From contig OU612068.1 in the NCBI GenBank assembly GCA_914767715.1, positions 14,696,001-14,760,000 on the forward strand: DNA of 64,000 nt, given 5' to 3'. The stretch comes from Membranipora membranacea (Eukaryota; Bryozoa; Gymnolaemata; Cheilostomatida; Membraniporidae). This document shows, in pieces, positions 37,301 through 50,500 of the stretch. The number at the start of each line of letters is the position of its first letter. Position 1 is the first letter of the stretch. The notes under the pieces were generated by a model that saw nothing but the letters and a program-made list of their open reading frames with translations, did no database searches and was not told where the DNA came from. The position numbers and the translations under genes were made by a program.

Positions 37301-39896
37301 ATTGATGTAATGATGATAGAGCACAGGCTAAATAATAACAGGAACAGGAAACTGCTCTGTGGTATTCTATTTTAGCTGATTTTGAGTACCTGATGGATGA
37401 AATGTTTCACAAGAATCCTGGCTGAATAATCATCCGAATTAGATTTTGTCTTTTTCCCTATGCAGAAGGTGCAATCAGCTATAAATCAATGAGAAGTTGT
37501 TTGAAACCCTGGTTGCCCTTTAATGTTAATATTAAATATACTGCATGCTAGCTTGTATACCTTGTCCACATGTATATCGCATGTCATCACATAGTTCACA
37601 GTACAGTCTTCTGCATCCATCACAAATCAGTACTAAATTTCTTTGAGGGTGCTTAGAACATTTGCGTGGTTCAAACTTTCTGGGCTGGTTCAAATAGGTT
37701 GAAATATTCACAGTAACATGGTGTTGGAGGAGATCATTATGTACCTCAAAACAAACAAAAAATAGAAACTGTTTGTAATGCAAACGAGGGTGATCAGATG
37801 ATCCTGGTTTGGATACGCATGACTGCACTTGGTAGTCTAATAGGAGTTCAAAACCCTCCACAGTATCACAGACAGAATATTATGTTTAGCCAGCGTCTAT
37901 CATTTCTGTTGAGGCCAGGGGCTGGTTTCAATTAGAGATTTAGCCGTGCTTTCACCGCTAAAGGCCAGCTAAAGCTCAGCCACTAACCAAATCGGGTTTC
38001 AATTAGGATAAATTCAACACACTCATAGCTGATCCTTAGCCGAATCTTGGCTGCTTTGTTTCAGACGGCTATCACTCAGCCACCATGCTATTTCATAGGT
38101 AATATATTCTAATCACTGAATTAGATTCTTCTCTTAGAATGGAAATAGTATCATAGCGTTATACGGTTAGGACACTAAACACAGGGACCCATCTGACTGT
38201 TATCTGATTGGCTATCCCTAGTAGCATGAATAATTAGCCTGAGAAATTGTCTTGTTTACAAAATTGCAAACAGTAATTATACCCCTACAATGTCGATGAT
38301 TAGGGCATTTCTAGATTGCTACTAGGGACTGGCTATTTTTGCAAGCCCTTTGTTTTGCAAAAGAAAGCTAATGATGCTATTCCAGATATGGAATTCAATG
38401 ATTCTAATTGATTGAATAGTATCATGCTATCGTAATCAATCTGCAATGACAATAGACATAAAAAATCACAGACTCATAAACTCTGTCGTGTTTAGTGATA
38501 ATGTGAGATTTCTCAAAAATGAATATCAATCTACAAAGCTGAGTGATATCTGATTGGTAGCAGGGCCTAATTGAAACATGATTAAGTGGCTGCTTAGATC
38601 TGGCTAACGCTCAGGTAAATATCTGCTAAAAAACCAGCCCCATGAGAATCAGGAACTTGTGATAATGCTTAGCAACACCAATACTAATTTATAATACAAG
38701 TATTTATATGATTATTGCTCCACCTATATTTTTACAATGTTGTGAGGTAGACAATAGCAAGACAATAGACGCAGATAAACAACGTTTTCCAACATACCCT
38801 TGGCCACCCTTTGCTCCAGTTATCTGCTCTATTTTATAGGCAGTCTGTATTATGTATGTGATAGATGGAAAATCAAAGATATCACTGTGTTCCATATGTG
38901 ATGGTGAAGGTGGATGCGCTACTTAGTGAATATCACTCTTATCAGCGTTTGATTACCTCATAATGCCATGCACACAGGCATTTCCCGCAATCCACACAAA
39001 ACTTGGAAGCTTTCTTCTGTTTCATTCTGCATATGTCACAAGGAGGAACAGTTATTTGAGCATCAAGCGCGGTTGATTCGCCTGTAGGAGGGGAGTAATT
39101 TACCAACTTTAGCTTTTCAATACTGCACACTTGGGTGATTCACTCTAAAAAAGTGACAAATAGCAATTCACGGTGTTGATCGTAGCCATGATTGAGGAAT
39201 TGGAATATCTTCAAATTGAAATCAATGCTGAATCGTGTTCAATGAGGTACTGAACTTGATTCAAATTATTACTTCAAGAAAGTATATGATTTGTTTCAAT
39301 GACATGCTACAAAATAAACTGTTGCTAACACATTTAAGCACATGGCATTTTTACTTTGCAGAATTCCTCTCAAGTATCGACAAATGATATAACAGCAAAG
39401 TGTGGGTGAGGCACTTAATTGTGGTAACACCGATGCTACTACACCTTCCAATGTCAATTAAATGCCCCAGTGCCTCAATGCTAATGTCCCATATAGTGTC
39501 CTGTCTAGGTTTATTATTAAGTCTATGGGGTAACTAAATTCCCTGCTATATGTCAACTTCCGAAGTTAACCTTCTACGTGATGACTATAGATTCTCTTAC
39601 TAATACGTTACTTTGCAATGCCAGTGCCACAATAATTTCCACAATCAGATTTCCCTATGTGTAGCATGAGTCAGAAGGACTGCGCATGATAGTTAGTAAA
39701 AGTCAGCTACTTACTGGCAGACAATGCATTCTACATGGGTGAGTGTTCTCTTAGGATCGTCCTTTATACAAGGCAGGCAGAATATGTGAGAACATGGCAG
39801 CTCCCTTGGGTCCATCATGCTTTCTAAAGGCTGTAAGCAACTACCACAACATCCATAAACTGTGCCATCAGACGTATGTCTATCAATAGACGCCAT
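34307..39896 (-). CDS. TRIM-type RING/B-box/coiled-coil protein with propeller-like C-terminus
   Basis: A probable E3 ubiquitin ligase. Seven exons in transcription order: 39715-39896 (ATG), 38957-39122, 37561-37744, 36222-36592, 35613-35886, 34681-35418 and 34307-34428 (stop 34307-34309). The sum is 2037 nt (678 aa plus stop) and all phases agree. A RING finger lies at residues 17-60: CGSC at 17-20, C35, H37, CLPC at 40-43, C57 and C60. B-box 1 follows at about 90-116 (CDIC, CVDC, HYE) and B-box 2 at about 138-170 (CSKH, CDGC, CELC). Exon 4 adds an unusual acidic, Met-rich segment (residues about 180-245) and begins a coiled coil that runs to about 370. The C-terminal 290 residues hold repeated beta-strand units (for example GIDVDDSGMIFVTSP) suggesting an NHL-like propeller. 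This is a TRIM2/3/32/56-like layout, but I cannot assign an ortholog. Two MITEs sit in its introns. Confidence 0.9.
36610..36964. mobile_element. 355-bp MITE beside a TRIM splice acceptor
   Basis: Terminal inverted repeats match at 16 of 20 positions: GTTCGCATTGTCC on the left and GTTCAAATTGTCC as the complement of the right end. AGCC flanks both sides and may be a target duplication. Inside, CAATGTGAACACA-like units recur. The element starts only about 17 bp beyond the acceptor of the exon ending at 36592, so the branch point of that intron must lie within it. Confidence 0.65.
37918..38641. mobile_element. 724-bp non-autonomous DNA transposon
   Basis: The element begins GGGGCTGGTTT and ends with its exact complement AAACCAGCCCC. 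Subterminal TTTCAATTAGG occurs on the left and its complement CCTAATTGAAA on the right, which is typical of transposase-binding repeats. It has no open frame of transposase size. It lies inside a TRIM intron (between exons 37561-37744 and 38957-39122). I could not find a clean target-site duplication. Confidence 0.75.
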
Positions 39897-40640
39897 TCGT
39901 TACCCTGAAACAGAATAATAATCAAACCGCAATTATACTTAGTAAAAGCCCACCCACCACATCATGCTTCCAATATAAACTATTGCAAATCCGTTTCCGA
40001 ACAGCAGGCTAAAGTTGCGAATTGCAGCAGTCCTATGATACAAACAATCGTATATTCCATAGAGGGAGGAACTTTAGTGCAACGATGCCAAGGGTATAGT
40101 GGCACCTCAATACCCGATTGTTCAATGTTCCTCTGTAACCGGAGTGAACAAAGTTGATCATTTTCATACACACAGGTCAGTTCAATTCTTTCCCCATTTG
40201 TGGGCCATGGGGGGGTGGGGGCTCATCGTATGCGATTTTAAAACAAACAAATGGCTATATGTCATACATTACAAACTGAGACCAAGGCATACACACATGT
40301 GAAGAGTAAGAACAAGTAGCCTGACCAATATGTGTGATTTCAAGCAAGGAATTCTCCTTGGTCTAGATTAATCCTTGTATCTGATAGAGGGGCAGACTCA
40401 GGCAAAGAGTACTACCAGTGATCACATGTGAGTCAGGAGCCAACTCAGCTGTGAACAGGGATAGGAGTTGACCTAGCCAATACATCGGCTTTGATTGGCT
40501 ATTTGGTGGTCTTCTCCCACTCAGTCATCACAGCCAACACTCAGCCATCACGACCAACACGTGTTTATCTCCCACCAATCAATGTAGGAGAGGGGGTTCA
40601 TTGCACCAATGTATTAAAATTTTACTAAGCTGTCACACCA

Positions 40641-40669
40641 ATCAGGGAGTTAGTTCCCAACTCCCTGAT
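40641..40669. repeat. 11-bp inverted repeat ATCAGGGAGTT
   Basis: Perfect complementary arms at 40641-40651 and 40659-40669. The sequence AGGGAGTT/AACTCCCT recalls the CTCCTTGAT repeats near 8900, so it may be a relic of the same fold-back family. Confidence 0.6.
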
Positions 40670-41047
40670 CAAATCAAATATTTGCTTGAAAAGCCAGGAG
40701 TTGTGCTATGAATAGACATGGGGACACAACCCAAAATTTATTTGATTGAAGGCAAATAAATATTGCACTAGGGAGGGTGATTGCACAATATTGTTTCATT
40801 CTTGCATGTTTGTTTTTTTGACTGAAAGGTGTGAGATATTGAGTACTGCAATGATTTTCTTCTCACGCTGACCAGTTCCAAAAGCTCCAATTTTTGACTG
40901 CGGGTTCAAGGACTACTAGGACGGTGGGTTTATCGCCTTCATATTCCTCAGAAAAGGAGGTTCCCATTTCTCTAATTTAAAAAAGCTGCAAATTTTAGTT
41001 CCATTTGCGATGAATGCAGAGTTAAAAAAAGATCCACTGTCCATGAT

Positions 41048-41067
41048 AGATCTGTAGCTACAGATCT
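41048..41067. repeat. Perfect 20-bp palindrome
   Basis: AGATCTGTAGCTACAGATCT reads the same on both strands with no spacer. It could be a dimeric factor-binding site or chance. It lies 3.5 kb upstream of filamin and 1.2 kb upstream of the TRIM start. Confidence 0.7.
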
Positions 41068-44000
41068 GTCAGAGTACCCAAACTTTGTGATCATTGCCCT
41101 ACCATAAGTTCAATTGAGTGATTGTACATTCCCTACCACCATGCTCTTGGTTTACATATGCAACATAGTTATAAGTTAGGGTAAGAGATTGTTCTGGAGT
41201 CGTGAATTCAAGTAAGTTCAAGTTGCATGTTATCTAGCATATTCTGCTGCTAATATCATGGCATTAAATTACAATACATTACGTTATAGCTGCCGTAATT
41301 CATTTTCATTTCAGACTAGCCAGCAATGTCTGTTGTTTGAATCGCGAAATGCATACCTGTGAGGTACTTGCCCTCAGATTCGGTATGTCTGATCTATTGT
41401 ACATGCTCAGATTATAACACATAGTTCATCAGAGATTTGATAGGCATTAATGGTTTCTTGTTTGTCCTTCCGTATGTGCTGTAGCGTAGTGTAAAAGAGA
41501 AAAGATTAGGCTGTGTCCACAATTGTAAAAAAAAATGCAGTGCTCATCATCTAAATCCGAGATCACCTGTTAACAATGATATTCGGGTTTTCTGTCTGGT
41601 ATTCGACCTGATGCGATTTATAAGGGTTGGTTCAACCACATGAAACTGTTTTAAAACCATATTCCGCTGGTATCATAGACAGTGTTTTTTGTCCCTAACA
41701 TTGAGGCATTCCATTGGTGGCAACTGCTGGAATGCCTCTAATGCCTAAATCATAAAACTAACATTGATTTCATTGTGGTACGGTTGTCTGCCACAATCAG
41801 TCATCTCTACCTATGTCTATTTGATAAAGTAAGTGATATTATCTTTGTTTCTCGCAATGCAGCGATTTGTGCTTGATAACTAAGATCTAGTAGCCACAAC
41901 CACCACTGTCATGACTCAAATATAATCTCACTCTAACCTTACAGAGTTGTAGCAATTGGGGAGTTATGACCTCTTGAGAGTACAATCAAAGCTTCGAAGC
42001 TTCACCTGTAGCACTGCAAAATATGTGGGCCACTTCTGCTGTTGATGAACTATGAGAAATCACCTAAATGTCAATCTCTGTGTATGACACAGTAGCAGAG
42101 TGTAGTTGGCATCTTTGACAATACGGTGGAGAAAGGTAGCAGTTATCAGGTGGATAGAATCTGTAGATATGTATAAATAAAGTTACAGTTATGTTCATAT
42201 CATGCCAGCTGGCCAAGAAAGTGCACTCGTAATTATGATTTTGGGTTTTGTTGTGTTAGTTAGTCTTGAATCAAATATGAGTAGTACCTAGAAGTTTGTT
42301 CCCTGTGGCGATAACTCACTAACTCATTGAAGCAGCTACACATAAGTGTTTTGTCTGGTCTGAAATCATGGTCGTGATATCTCTCAGGATGTGATTTCAT
42401 ATCATACTCAAAAGGAGATCACTCAAGTTGTTAAAGTATCACCGTTTAAACATGAAAAAATCGCCGAAGGTCTTGAGTGCAAATCCTTCTAGGAATTCAT
42501 CGCACCATGCGTGTTCCTGCTCTCAATATCAGAGCAAGCTGGCACACTGCAGCCTCAACATTGAGACATCTCCATCCTATGTCTGTTTTACTGAACTGAT
42601 GAACCCTACAAGTTACATATATGGAAAAGAACTCTTAGTTATAGGTTCTACCTCTGCTAGAATTATCATCAACATTTCTCTGACCTGTTGATCATTATAA
42701 TAAATGAGAGAGAAAAGTGCAAAGCCCAGTAGATGTGAAAGGTGAATCCAGATAGCAAATAATAAAACCTATCATCAAACATACTCAAGTTTTCTCAAGA
42801 GAAAGTCATTGCTCCAACATATACAATAGCCGTAAGGCTAATCCCATATCACAAGACCCCCAGTTCAACATCATACTGGTGTTTACTGAGAGAGCTTATT
42901 TTTATTAGATATTTTTCTATTTACGGATCATTGCTTTAGGCCTATTAATGACTCAAAACAGGGAACAGACAGTTTAACTCCATAGTTATTAATCTTAGTC
43001 ATTCGCTTTCACAAGTTGACATGAGATAACAGTTGTCTGCATGATTGTTAAATCATCAAACATTTTAACCTAGTAAACTGTCTGCAAACATCATTAAGTT
43101 AAAAAGAAGAGAAATCAAAAGATAAATCACTGGCATTTGAGAAAAGAGGGCGACTAATTATCAAAGAATTGAGTTACTGACACAAATTTCATCACTGAGG
43201 TAAGAATATATTAATCAGATGTAAATTTAAGAAATTTGTTGTTGTGATTCCCACACAATTTATGTTTGGTTTGAACCAACTAAATGAACTCTGAATTTTC
43301 TGCGGATGTTTGAGCTGCAGGAACTCTACAATAGCCAGTAACTGACTATTCTACATGCTACAGGTATAACTTAGGTTCATGTATCTAGAAAAGCTCGTTA
43401 TGATCAGCAACAGGTCAAAGCCTTAACATCTATGTTTTCCTGAAGAAGGCATGTCCCTTCTGGTTAGATGACTAGAATTTCAATTATAGAGTACCTAATA
43501 CAGAGTTTCAGATTTGCTAAATCATGCAACTGTCATATAGATTGTTTGTGTTTGTATTCTTGACGAAAGCAGGTAAAAGCATGCAGCACAAGTAATTTCT
43601 GCAAACAATTATCTTAATCTCAATCAGTGACAAAATACTGCAACTTTGAATCTACTGTAAAGATAAAGTTTGAAAAACAGTTCGGATTTGACATTTCGAA
43701 AAACAAACTTTGAGATACTCCTCCCAATGTCTCCTTCCTACCAAATATCAAAGTAGAGAAAGCTTCCATAATTTCTTATCAAAGCCTTGTGCAAGCAAGT
43801 AGTGTTGGTCATTTATTTTAGTTTCATTTACTTTGTGGGCACTATCTGTTACCTAAATTACGTTTAAAGTTATTTCAGTGAATCAATTTGGCAGATAACA
43901 AGGATATCCAAACAGGTCGTTAAACCAAGTTTGTTTTAGAAGGTCTTAGAGATCTTAGCATATGACAGACCAGCAGGTATTTTTAAACACTTATAGTTTA

Positions 44001-44573
44001 TAGGTAACTGCTACATTTCAATTTCAAAAATACTTTCGCTTTGAAATTTTCCTGCACATCATCTTTCGTTGCATGGTTATAAAGTTGTTGTTCTACATTC
44101 AATGTGTCACTGGGCCTTGATAGAAACAGCAGGTTGTAATTATCTGCCTCGTGAACAGACGACTTCAATGTGCAAAGACCTGTAGACACATCTTGGAGAT
44201 GTTTTTGTGGTCAGAGTAAAAACCATTGCGTTAAGGTCTTACATAACCGCGGTTTTGTAATAATAGCCTCTCTGTGTGTTGTCCTACGTATGATTAGACA
44301 AATCGTGGGTTTCAACAATTTTTAATGCTAAATCCTGCAATTTTGAGCATGTTGTATTGTGCGAGGGGTCTAATTTGTGATGATATTTCGTGAGCAATTC
44401 TCGCATAGTGAATATATGAGGAGGTGGTGTGCAATTCAATGACCAGGTAGAGGGCTTCAGTTTGGTATATTGGCGCTGTGGCTCTGAAAAAGCGAAACTG
44501 CTTAGAAAATTGTGATAAATATTGCTAACGTCGCAGTCGAAACAGATTTAGTAGTAAGATAAACCGGCAAAAG

Positions 44574-47500
44574 ATGTCTCATTACAAAAGCAGGTATGTT
44601 TATGGTATGCAAGCTGCACTTGTATTAGAATAGCCTAGCGTTGTATAAACCTTGTAATATGGGCTAATATATCATATGGCAGCAGATTATTGCCATTTCT
44701 CATGTTGAAATATGAGAGTCGTAAACCATTTATATATCTACAAGTGTATTTTAGAGAGAGCCGGTGTATAATTACTATGTTAGGCAATCCATGAAACTAC
44801 CTGCCATTTCAATTGTTGCATTGGATCATGTGTAATTTGAATGCCAGCGAATTATCCACTGAGCTTTGCGAATTTGTGTGAAATCACCAGATTCATCTTA
44901 GTTCATCGTCCACATATTGTTTACTGGCTTGACTGCTTTTGACTTTCTCCTCTTAGATAAGAACATCCTACTCTAAGAGGTGGAAGGGTTAAAATTATTC
45001 TGTCTGGTTGTTATTGATTACGAAGCGAGAGAAATTATTTTGCTCAAAATTCAGATTTATTTGCGGGCTGGCTGCAGCAGTTGAGGAACATTCTGTTAGG
45101 TAAGATATTTGTAGCTAGACATCATGAGGTAACTTGTGGCTTGTTTTTGTTCTGGCTGTCTGTTCCACATTATTAACTCGCTGACAGAGGAGAGGATGGA
45201 TTAGTAAAGTATCCCGTGTTCTGATATTTGTACTTTGCACAGTCTAGAAGAATAGTTTACGGACATCAGAATAAGCTAGTGTGTATTATTTTAATTGAGA
45301 GGTAAGCACTTTCATTAAAAACCTCCACTCGATGGTTCACGAGTGTTCTTATTTCTTACTGTCAGATCGTATGTTTGGGAAAAATTTCTAAATTTTCATT
45401 CCAGCAATACCTGTTGATTTTAACTTTACTGATGAGGTGGTATATTCTTGAGAGGTAAGGATGCATGGGAAATCCTCCCTCATTCTGGTTTCTCAATTAA
45501 AAGGAATTTTATGAGATTGTGTCTTTTGACTTGTTAGTTGTATCTTTGGTTGTGATGTAGGAATATTTTTATAACATAGATATTGATGACGTCATGAGCC
45601 TATCAGTCTCACGGTGCCTCAGGGTCCATAACCATAGTTATATGCTCAGGTTGGAAACTGGAAAGTTCATAGCCATGAAATCCTAATGGTCGAGTATTTT
45701 ATGACCAAATTTACTACCTACATATAACCCTTACCTTCTATACTGATGAGTGGGAAAGAACTCAGGAGCCATTGAACTTTATGTGCTCGTTAAATTAGGC
45801 CTTCACTAATTAGCGTGAATTTAAGAAATGCAACATCTCCCGAACATCTGACAACAATAGAAATCATACTTCTCTCACATTACATCTTGTAAACAAGAGT
45901 CAGCATATACAGCAGGCTAATCAGTGCAATCAGGAGGCTGGTTCTGCTTTCTAATTGGATGATATGATCATTTTATGCTGGATTTTACTGATCCGGTATT
46001 GTTTAATGTTTGTGATGGTGTGTTTTTCCTAGACATTTTCTCATGCTTACTGTTCTATTACTGGGCCTTTAGATGCTAGCATAAGTTGTGATTGGTTGGT
46101 TGATGTAGTACTCCACTGATGTTACTGGGATTCGCACATTAATCATCATCATCAGCCGCCTTGTTCTGCCAGTAACATCCCACAATTTTGCTCACTTCAG
46201 TACATCAAGATAGCTCCAGACACACAGTTAACAACTCAGGCGTTCTTTCTTCTAGTCTTGACACATCCTACATAAGACCACATACAGTTCTCCAGGTTTA
46301 CACCGGGGCGTTTGTATCTCAGTTTCGTATTATAGCTACACTGCCACACAAATATAACACTGCCAGGTGACTCCCCGCTACCAGGACGTTGAAAAACCGT
46401 TCCTATTTTCTACCTATCACTAATCTTATTTTCGCTCAAGGTAAGCTACGAATTCTTATTTTTGATTGTAGTGTAATGTGGTGGAGCAAACACAACAAGA
46501 GTGCTGTAAATCTTTTTTTACCAAAATAACATTTTAGCTGCATAGGCTCCATTATTTTGACAGGTAGTTTATTTAAGTAAAATATCGATATCATTTAGGG
46601 ACTGAGAACCACTAGGGCTTGAACAGCTCCAATCCCTAGGGCTTGAACAGCTCCAAGCCGGATTTTGTGGCATCTTTTATCCCACCATCCCTCTGATGAG
46701 ATGTGGATGTTAAATGAATGCCCAAGATTCCATTCCACCAGCTGCAACCTCAAACTAGATCACCACATTTTTATCAGGCAAGAATGTAAGATGGAAATTA
46801 CAGCCATTGTTGAAAAGTGATGCTGTCTGTATGAGTAGTGCATGAAGGGTGGGTGCTAGGAGTGTCAGCAATCTCTAGACATAGTTCATCGGTGTCAAGG
46901 ACATTAATTTTATTACTGAATCGATGAGATACCGGAATTTTAGCTGATTACTCAGAGGTTTGTGGTCAGATTACATCCCAGTTACTCTTTTATCCCCTCC
47001 TCCACCCACATTGATGACGACAGATAGTTTGAAACTTTTTTGCAAAACATCTTATACTGTCTGCTCTGTTGATGTGAGACTCTTAAGCACAATAAGTGAT
47101 GGATTCTACCAGACTGCGTCACACTTCCCATTTAGTTTCCATTGTTGCGAAATAGGTCACAGTCTGTACAGTACCACAAAAAGTTCTCACCTTTCAACAC
47201 CAAAGCTTTGGTTTTGACAGTTATTTTGATTTTTTTCAATTAATGCATTGCATAATGATATCATTTCAGGCAAAAATTTTAGATGATTAATACCGTCATA
47301 TGCTTGCAGAAGTTTGTTGGCAGAAGCCAAAATTTATAGGGCGATTTTTCAAAAGCTTGAGTCGACTAATTGCATTGCCAGAGTTTGTGTCAAATAATGT
47401 TAGTGAGGTAAAAGATTGGCGATCGGAAACACTGCTGACAAATTGACTCAATCCATGAGGCTATTTCACATGCACATAACTACATCTTGCAAGGCTCACT

Positions 47501-50500
47501 CATGTATTTGATGCTTGCCGTTTACTTATTCTAGTTCCCAACAGTTTCACTCGTTTTAAAAGTTATGTTTTCGATTTTGATTTAAAAAATGGCATAAAGG
47601 TTCTGGATCACAATCCAAGAACATTGTGTTGATTTAGCCAGCGTTTAGTGGGTGTATGCATAGTTTTGCAGCCACTCCATCTGACAGGGCCTAATTGTTT
47701 TGTGCGAGACAGGGTTTGTTCTTACTGGCTTGTACACTAATAACTCTAGTAAACACATATCGTGTTTCTAGGCATTTTGACATTTAGACATCTAGACATT
47801 AAATAATTTAATGATCAAAGGCGGAGTCAAACACCCACCAAATTCTTTTACTTATCAACTAATAGGATGTGACTCATACCAATGTCGGTAAACTGAAACG
47901 CAACTCATTCCGGTAAAATAAGCAAGAACTGCGGTTTGATATGCCAACACTTTTACCAGCAAACTGAAGTTGTTAATTATGTTCATAGCGTAGAAAAGCG
48001 CTCACCATTAAAATTCCATCCACAACAGCCAGTGTATGACTTGTGTGGTTGATAATGACGACTCTAAGTTTGTGTTTTTGTGGCTGTTTGACTCTTGAGC
48101 ACTCGTACTAGCGAAGTACTTCTAATTCTGAAATTACTGTGATCAAGGGAATAAAAACTCCGAAGATTACCAAAACAGGTTAGAAATTGCCTTCTTTGAT
48201 ACTATGGAAATCCTCACAAACAATCTACAGGTACAGATATCCCTGTTGGTAGATTTATTAACTCTTTTGATTTGTTGACCCTCTTTCCTGAATCAACAGG
48301 CTATATATTACACCCGATTTCGTTACTGGAATTTGATGGTGTACCCCGCTCTCAGACTGTATGTCAATGATTTATTTCTTGTCTGGGTGTTAAGCAACCT
48401 CTCGTAATTAGTTACCTGTAAATAAGTATGCAGGTATAATTAGTCTATGAGTTGCTCGTTACCAGTGATGCCTTGTTTATTGAGGCAGCATTACAAAACA
48501 AATTGCAAATCTGGTTTGATTTGCTCAATAGAATTGCATGATTATGCGAAATCGGATGTTTTCTCAATGTTGGATCATGAAAATGCTTGAAGCTACGAAA
48601 TGTAAGAGTCATAAATTCAGATTACCACTGTAGAATTATTGCAAGTTGTCTGTTCTCCATTATCACAACTTCGGATTTGTCATCTCACACTTGACTGTAT
48701 GCTTATATGTATGGTGCTGGTTAGTAGTCTGTTGTTTCATTCCAGGACCTGTCAGGCCCGCAGTAATTACATCAGTTAACAAAGAGAATGAGTCAGAAAT
48801 ATTACCCAGTTTGTATCCTGTCGGATAAATTCAGTAAGATTGATTCAGTTGTTTACCTCTGAACATAGATAAGGATGTAGGTCAGCATCATAGCGCCTTT
48901 GATAATTTTCGTATCATAGTTTTGTAATTGATGCTTGTATCATAGGAATCAGCTCCTCCTAATCTGATGTTAACTTAAGGGTGTCTGTTTACATAATGAT
49001 TGTTGTAATGTAAGCAGATACAGACAGTTTGAATCATGGGTATCTAATATTAATCATGATGACTTAAAAATGATCATAAACACTCAGCCTGGAAAAATGT
49101 ACTCCGGACATTCATACATACTATAAAATCAAAATCGCAATAATATCATGACGAGAATGTTGTACTTTAGACCAAAGGTAGAGTAATACTTCATTGATAC
49201 TAGGTGACTTCACATCTAGTAGCTCTGAGTAGTGAGAGTGAGCTTCCTCCGTAGGCCGTAGGTCAGTCTAGAGAGATAAAGTTAAAGCTTCTGTCTAACT
49301 GCCAATACCTGGTCCTGCTCTTTCATTCTTTTCAATTTTAAGAGCTGGAAATTTGTACTATTGGTAGAGCAAGCTGAATGTGGTTTTACCCTCCATATCA
49401 CATATACATGTCTGAGGATTGACGTGCTTGGATTAAGATTTCAGGAGTTTGATGCAGCACCCTATTTCACCACCTGCTTAATACATTGCTGAAGTTTAAA
49501 CATTTGCTTAGCACTAAAAGCAAATTTGTATACTTGCTCGTATGTCTCAAGTACTACAGGGCGCTTTCACCCTAATGTTTACAATACATGAATCTATGAT
49601 AGCGTTGCATAATAAATCAAACAGAGTTACGGAATTAAAAGTTGTCTTCTCATACAATTTGATTTATATGGGAGCGTGTTCAATATTGCGTGTAGGAGCA
49701 ATGAAGATATCACTGATATGAGTGCAGAACTGGTAGCCTTGCTCTTTAAGCGAAATCGGTTCAGTCCATCAAGAGCTCATCAAGTAGGTTGTCGATGCAA
49801 AAAAGTCATTGTCATAAATATATCTTGTTTCGAATGTATCAGTGCATTGGCAAAAGGTTTCACCTGTGGTCATCAATTTCGTTTCTCGGCTGTATCTATG
49901 CAATTAAAGTTGAACGAACCTGTGGTTTCTCACGCTACCTTTGAGTGGAATATTAAATGGGGGTGTTCCAAGAAACCCTATCTTTAATCAGAATGGCTCC
50001 GTGCCACCAGAATTGTATGTTCTGCCAAATACTTAGCCTTGGGTGTTGGAGAGCATTGATGATTTATTTGGCACCACATTTGTAAACTATTATCAATCGT
50101 AACAGCCACTAAAAAAACGCAAGCCAGAGGCTATGCTGAAACATTCCAAATATCCAAAGAATAAAACTACATGGGTATCTGATGGCAATGATTGGACCGT
50201 GACACATTTGGAACACTATACCTCTGATATGGTTTATAGTGCTGGGAAAATACTACCCCAGAAAATATCTGATAACGCAGCTGAAAAGCTGCATTTAGCC
50301 GGCTAGTTAGAGCCATTAAATTAGCATTTTTATCACTTTGGGCGACAGGTAACCGAACTTGACCGGTTTGCGATCTTATATCTCTGACCCACCATTGGTG
50401 TCGTTACGCTGCAGCTGTCAGGATGAGTTTTTACAGGGACTCGCTTAAGAAGTATGTATGGAATTTGAGGCTTTAGTCGGACTCAATAAGCTATCTGTTA

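Larger units (their letters stand above)
39897..44573. other. Divergent spacer between TRIM and filamin
   Basis: No supported exon in 4.7 kb. It holds the promoters of both genes. Small features: a G-rich run at about 40208-40221, a relative of the 32343 MITE near 40476, an 11-bp hairpin at 40641-40669 (ATCAGGGAGTT and complement), a perfect 20-bp palindrome at 41048-41067 (AGATCTGTAGCTACAGATCT) and an 11-bp hairpin at 41703-41738. An open frame at 42428-42691 shows no recognisable protein or splice context. Confidence 0.5.

Noticed and set aside
40900-40920. GGGTTCAAGG as a tRNA or SINE B box
   Set aside because: No matching A box, acceptor stem or SINE body around it.
42428-42691. 87-codon plus-strand open frame, Ser-rich
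   Set aside because: Lies in the TRIM-filamin spacer with no promoter, splice site or known motif; length is expected by chance in 64 kb.
49676-49987. 103-codon plus-strand open frame in filamin intron 1
   Set aside because: No good acceptor, donor or recognisable domain, and the filamin reading frame does not need it.
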